A model generated the notes under the pieces. That model saw only the letters and a program-made list of their open reading frames with translations. It did no database searches and was not told the DNA's origin. Positions 60,075 through 64,000 of a DNA stretch of 64,000 nt are shown here, in pieces. This stretch comes from Winslowiella toletana (GTDB lineage Bacteria > Pseudomonadota > Gammaproteobacteria > Enterobacterales > Enterobacteriaceae): the NCBI RefSeq assembly GCF_017875465.1, contig NZ_JAGGMQ010000001.1, positions 2,914,001-2,978,000 of the forward strand. Direction: 5' to 3'. Made by a program: the position numbers and the translations under genes. Each line of letters starts with the position of its first letter. Position 1 is the first letter of the stretch.

Positions 60075-62009
60075 TTAGCCTTTTAAGCTAAATACGCTGA
60101 CTAAATGGGTGAGATGGTGCCCTTTCTGGCTCAGCTCAGCCGCCGTCTGCTCGGAACGCGCTACCATTTCAGTATTATGGTGCGTTGCCTGACCAATCTG
60201 CGACATCGCGATATTTACCTGACCAATCCCGGCGGACTGTTCGTGTGACGCCACATCGATTTCGCCCATCAACGCTTTGACCTGATCAATACGCGTGACA
60301 ATGTTTTCCATCGCTTCACGCGTCTGTTCTGACAGTTTATGGCCTTCGGTCACTTTACTGATTGAGTCTTCGATCAGGCTGTCGATCTCCTTCGCCGCCT
60401 GCGCGCTGCGCTGCGCCAGACCACGCACTTCGGCGGCAACCACGGCAAATCCTTTCCCGTGTTCACCCGCACGCGCGGCCTCCACCGCCGCATTAAGCGC
60501 GAGGATATTGGTCTGGAAGGCAATTGATTCAATCACATGGGTAATATCAGCAATACTTTGTGAGGAGACCTTAATCGCCGACATGGTATTAACCGAGCGG
60601 GTAACGGTACTGCCGCCATGATGCACCGCACTGGCGGCTTCAGCGACCAGCGTCAGCGCCTGCGAGACGTTATCGGCATTCTGTTCTACCGTTGCGCCCA
60701 GCTGTTCCATACTGGCGGAGGTCTCTTCCATGCTGCTGGCCTGACGTGAAATCTGCTCGCTGATATTGCTGCTGCTGGCGGCAATCGCATCGGTGCCGTG
60801 GCTGATCTCTTCGGCAGCGTGGCGCACCTGCGAAACAATACGTTCCAGACCATCGCCGATACCATTGATTGCGGTTATCAGCTGACCGACTTCGTCCTGA
60901 CGGCGGGTCTGCAGAGTGGCCTGCAGGTTGCCCGCGGCATAGTGTTCGGCGAGGGTAATCACCTGCTGCAGCGGTTTACTTAACCAGCGGCGAGTAACCC
61001 AGACGAAACTCAGCGCAAACAGCAACACCAGCGCCAGACCAACCAGCAGGAAAGTGTTACGCGTGGCGTTAATCGGCGCCAGCAGGCTGGCTTTACTGAT
61101 ATCGCCGGTGATAATCCAGTTCCAGCCGGGTAGCTGTTGCCAGGCGACAATTTCCGTTTCGCCATGCTGATTGCGGATCTCCATGGTGCCCTGTTTTTCC
61201 TGTAACAGGCGCTGCTGATCGGCTGCCGACCACGCCGGGGTCTTGCCTTCAAGCGTGCTGTGGAACAGATACTGGCCCTGAGTTTTCCCGGCTGCACCGT
61301 TAATTACACTGAAAAAGCCGCTGTCGCCAAGGGTTTTATTCAGCACCTTCTCGCGCATCAGATTGAATTGTGGCGTGATATCGACGCCGACAAACAGGAT
61401 GCCTATCACTTCACCTGCAGCATCTTTCACTGGCTGGTATTGGGTGATATAGCGTTTGCCGAACAGCGTCGCCAGACCGCTGTAGGTTTGCGACTGGTTT
61501 GCCAGTGCCCAGGCCGGGCTTGCGCGGTCCAGTTTGGTGCCCATCGCGCGACTGCCATCCTCTTTACGCAGCGAGGTGGCGATACGGATAAAGTCATCAC
61601 CACTTCGCACAAAAATCGTTGAGATAGCGCCGGTGCGATCAAGAAAATCATCCACGGTTCCCTCATCGAGGTTCAGCGTTTTCAGTCCGGCGCGAAAAGT
61701 GGGGGTCGACTCGCTGCCCACCACAACTCTCTGGCTGTTATCACGACTGAAGTTTTTTGGCAGAAAGCTCTGGAACAGTTTGGTGTAATTACCGACTTCT
61801 TCGCTTAAGGTGGCGTTAAACATACCGGCCATATCGCCAATACCTGCCACCTGGTTTTGCATATTATCCAGGGTTAAGCTCTGTAATTGTTTCGCGGCGT
61901 TGTGAGTTAATGAAAGCGTGAGAATAAAAAACAGCACTGCCACGCTTAAAGACGTCAAAACAGACAGCTTTACTCCCAGGCTCCATCTGCTGAGTGAAAG
62001 ACGTTGCAT
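60075..62009 (-). CDS. Methyl-accepting chemotaxis protein with Cache sensor
   Basis: A 644-aa chemoreceptor in the inner membrane. It has a membrane helix at about 15-36, a large periplasmic double Cache-type sensor (about 40-315, including [25 protein letters not shown] and [29 protein letters not shown]), a second helix (319-338), a HAMP domain (about 340-392) and the signalling domain with the conserved hairpin tip [33 protein letters not shown] in two parts. It lacks the C-terminal NWETF-type pentapeptide that binds CheR and CheB. The ligand is unknown; fused Cache domains often bind organic acids. E. coli has no receptor at this locus. Confidence 0.9.
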   Translation of the reverse strand: MQRLSLSRWSLGVKLSVLTSLSVAVLFFILTLSLTHNAAKQLQSLTLDNMQNQVAGIGDMAGMFNATLSEEVGNYTKLFQSFLPKNFSRDNSQRVVVGSESTPTFRAGLKTLNLDEGTVDDFLDRTGAISTIFVRSGDDFIRIATSLRKEDGSRAMGTKLDRASPAWALANQSQTYSGLATLFGKRYITQYQPVKDAAGEVIGILFVGVDITPQFNLMREKVLNKTLGDSGFFSVINGAAGKTQGQYLFHSTLEGKTPAWSAADQQRLLQEKQGTMEIRNQHGETEIVAWQQLPGWNWIITGDISKASLLAPINATRNTFLLVGLALVLLFALSFVWVTRRWLSKPLQQVITLAEHYAAGNLQATLQTRRQDEVGQLITAINGIGDGLERIVSQVRHAAEEISHGTDAIAASSSNISEQISRQASSMEETSASMEQLGATVEQNADNVSQALTLVAEAASAVHHGGSTVTRSVNTMSAIKVSSQSIADITHVIESIAFQTNILALNAAVEAARAGEHGKGFAVVAAEVRGLAQRSAQAAKEIDSLIEDSISKVTEGHKLSEQTREAMENIVTRIDQVKALMGEIDVASHEQSAGIGQVNIAMSQIGQATHHNTEMVARSEQTAAELSQKGHHLTHLVSVFSLKG

Positions 62010-62214
62010 AAGTTATACCTTATTAGAGGGTGTTGTAGAGATACGATCAACGGCAGCAGCAGGTTAAATTTTACCCTGCAATATATAGGGTTAATCACTT
62101 TGGTGATGTTTGTAATAGTCACGTAGAGAAATAACTTATTAATTAACAATATTTTGCCTTTGCAGACAGTTATGCGATTTTATTGAATAAAGATTGGTGC
62201 CGGAGGGAGGCAGG

Positions 62215-62964
62215 ATGATTGAGATTGTGACGGAAACGTTTGCGGGCATTGAATGCCTGCATGCGGCGCCGACAGGCCAGCGGCAGCAGCCGTTGCCGAC
62301 TATTGTGTTTTATCACGGCTTCACTTCATCGAAAGAGGTTTACTCTTACTTTGCCGTGGCGCTGGCGCAGGCCGGTTTTCGCGTGGTGTTGCCCGATGCG
62401 GATCAACATGGTGCGCGTTATAACGGCGACAGCGAACAGCGCCTTAACCACTTTTGGGAGATCCTGCGCAGCAATATTGATGAGCTGCCGCCGCTGGCAA
62501 GCGCGCTGCGTGAGCGCGGGCTGGTGGCCGACGGGCGTTTTGCCGTTGCCGGCGCCTCAATGGGCGGTATGACGGCACTCGGCGCGATGGCGCGTTATCC
62601 GGAGATTCACAGCGTGGCCTGTATGATGGGTTCTGGCTATTTTATGTCGCTGAGTCAGACGCTGTTTCCGCCGCTGGTGGCTGACACCCCTGAGCAACAG
62701 CAGCGCTTAGCGCAGCGACTGGCACCATTACAGGCTTATGATGTGACTCATCAGCTGGAGCAGCTGGCGAATCGACCGCTGCTGCTGTGGCATGGCGAAG
62801 CGGATGAGGTGGTGCCAGCGGCGGAAACCGTGCGGCTGGCGCGGGCGCTGCGTGAGGCGTCGCTCGACACGCATCTGACGTTTTTAACCGAAAGCGGCGT
62901 CGGCCATCGTATTACGCCGCCCGCGTTGAGCGCGATTGTCGCTTTCTTTAAACATCATCTGTAA
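62215..62964 (+). CDS. yjfP: YjfP, esterase (alpha/beta hydrolase)
   Basis: Carboxylesterase active on short-chain esters in E. coli. The 249-aa length equals E. coli YjfP. The oxyanion region is FYHGFTSSKEVYSYF, the nucleophile is S115 in AGASMGGMTAL, the acid is expected in WHGEADEVVP, and the histidine in GVGHRITP. ATG 62215 is chosen because GGAGGGAGG stands just before it; an upstream frame start 7 codons earlier is weaker. It is monocistronic, divergent from the chemoreceptor. Confidence 0.95.
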   Translation: MIEIVTETFAGIECLHAAPTGQRQQPLPTIVFYHGFTSSKEVYSYFAVALAQAGFRVVLPDADQHGARYNGDSEQRLNHFWEILRSNIDELPPLASALRERGLVADGRFAVAGASMGGMTALGAMARYPEIHSVACMMGSGYFMSLSQTLFPPLVADTPEQQQRLAQRLAPLQAYDVTHQLEQLANRPLLLWHGEADEVVPAAETVRLARALREASLDTHLTFLTESGVGHRITPPALSAIVAFFKHHL

Positions 62965-62970
62965 AAAATA

Positions 62971-62995
62971 AAAAGGGCCGGAACGGCTCCGGCCC
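62971..62995 (-). terminator. Terminator of the small secreted-protein gene
   Basis: GGGCCGGA / TCCGGCCC with a 5-nt loop; read on the minus strand it runs into TTTTTATTTTTT. It lies between the convergent yjfP and the 68-aa gene. Confidence 0.85.
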
Positions 62996-63006
62996 TGCAC
63001 ATCAAA

Positions 63007-63213
63007 TCACAGCTGTTGCGATAACTGCTGAGCTGCGGAGAGATGACCGCTGGCAGGGTTACCGGTTGGCGTGGCGATGCGGTTGATATAGACATAACCT
63101 GATGCCGCTTTGCTACTGTTACTTCTAATCTGCTGCGCACAGTCAGTGGTGCTGGCAAGGGCGGATGTAGACAGGAAGAGGCCGAGTAAAGTGGCGAGTG
63201 CGATATTTCTCAT
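63007..63213 (-). CDS. Small secreted protein of unknown function
   Basis: A 68-aa product with a Sec signal peptide, MRNIALATLLGLFLSTSALA, cut after ALA, leaving a 48-residue mature protein STTDCAQQIRSNSSKAASG... with one cysteine and the stretch YVYINRIATPTG. The size and the GYVYIN-like strand recall the small DUF1471 (YhcN/BhsA/YjfY) periplasmic proteins, one of which (yjfY) sits before rpsF in E. coli, but the match is not strong enough to name it. The ATG has GGAG upstream and a good terminator follows, so it is probably expressed. Confidence 0.6.
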   Translation of the reverse strand: MRNIALATLLGLFLSTSALASTTDCAQQIRSNSSKAASGYVYINRIATPTGNPASGHLSAAQQLSQQL

Positions 63214-63969
<756 letters not shown>

Positions 63970-63975
63970 TCAACC

Positions 63976-64000
63976 GTGACGGTTAATCGGCTGCGTCTGT
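63976..64000 (+). CDS. priB: PriB, primosomal replication protein N (first codons only)
   Basis: The GTG at 63976, 6 bp after the rpsF stop, starts a frame that reads MTVNRLRL up to the window edge, matching the N terminus of PriB. The position in the rpsF operon supports it. The rest lies outside the window. Confidence 0.75.

Overview
This window is chromosomal DNA of a gamma-proteobacterium of the order Enterobacterales, probably in or near the Erwiniaceae (Pantoea/Erwinia/Mixta type). The gene order yjdC-dsbD-cutA, aspA-fxsA-groESL-yjeI-epmB-efp-ecnAB-blc-frdDCBA-epmA, mscM-psd-rsgA-orn-tRNA-Gly, and queG-nnr-tsaE-amiB-mutL-miaA-hfq-hflXKC-yjeT-purA-nsrR-rnr-rlmB-aidB-bsmA-yjfP-rpsF follows the 94-95 min region of Escherichia coli almost gene by gene. 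Differences from E. coli are the absence of dcuA (cutA-aspA), ampC and sugE (blc-frdD), and the presence of mqo between epmA and mscM. The genus call is an inference from content and synteny, not from a database comparison.

Layout: 0-2.5 kb holds the end of a ferric-iron-type ABC permease and lpxO (lipid A hydroxylase). 2.5-3.9 kb is an AT-richer accessory patch with an orphan ComF-like phosphoribosyltransferase next to tRNA-Phe. 4-27 kb is conserved backbone: disulfide reduction (dsbD), aspartate-fumarate respiration (aspA, frdABCD, mqo), chaperonins behind a heat-shock promoter, EF-P with both of its modification enzymes (epmA, epmB), entericidins, lipocalin, phosphatidylserine decarboxylase, ribosome GTPase and oligoribonuclease. 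27.2-39.9 kb is a 12.6 kb accessory island lying inside the tandem tRNA-Gly (GCC) array. 40-64 kb returns to backbone: tRNA modification (queG, tsaE, miaA), cell-wall amidase, mismatch repair, Hfq, HflX/K/C, purine synthesis, NO sensing, RNase R, rRNA methylation and ribosomal protein S6, with a Cache-type chemoreceptor between bsmA and yjfP.

The most interesting element is the island. It carries an amino-acid ABC transporter, an N-acetyltransferase, an M20 deacylase, an MmgE/PrpD protein and an FMN monooxygenase of the luciferase fold. That is the complete set of protein families found in the Bacillus subtilis yxeKLMNOPQ operon for breakdown of S-(2-succino)cysteine. It also carries a fumarase/aspartase-superfamily lyase, the family of the alternative S-(2-succino) lyase. 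The cluster therefore appears to hold both known ways of splitting the acetylated adduct, plus a BisC-like molybdenum sulfoxide reductase and an HcxA-like dehydrogenase not known from the yxe pathway. This would be a thiol-salvage system fitting an organism with high fumarate flux.

Other features worth a look: the tRNA-Gly copy left of the island has one extra G in its variable loop. A cluster of DnaA boxes between the last tRNA-Gly and queG matches the position of E. coli datA. A family of GGGCGGCG hairpins, including a 44-bp tandem array after rnr, is scattered between genes. The rpsF leader can fold so that its outer stem covers the ribosome binding site.
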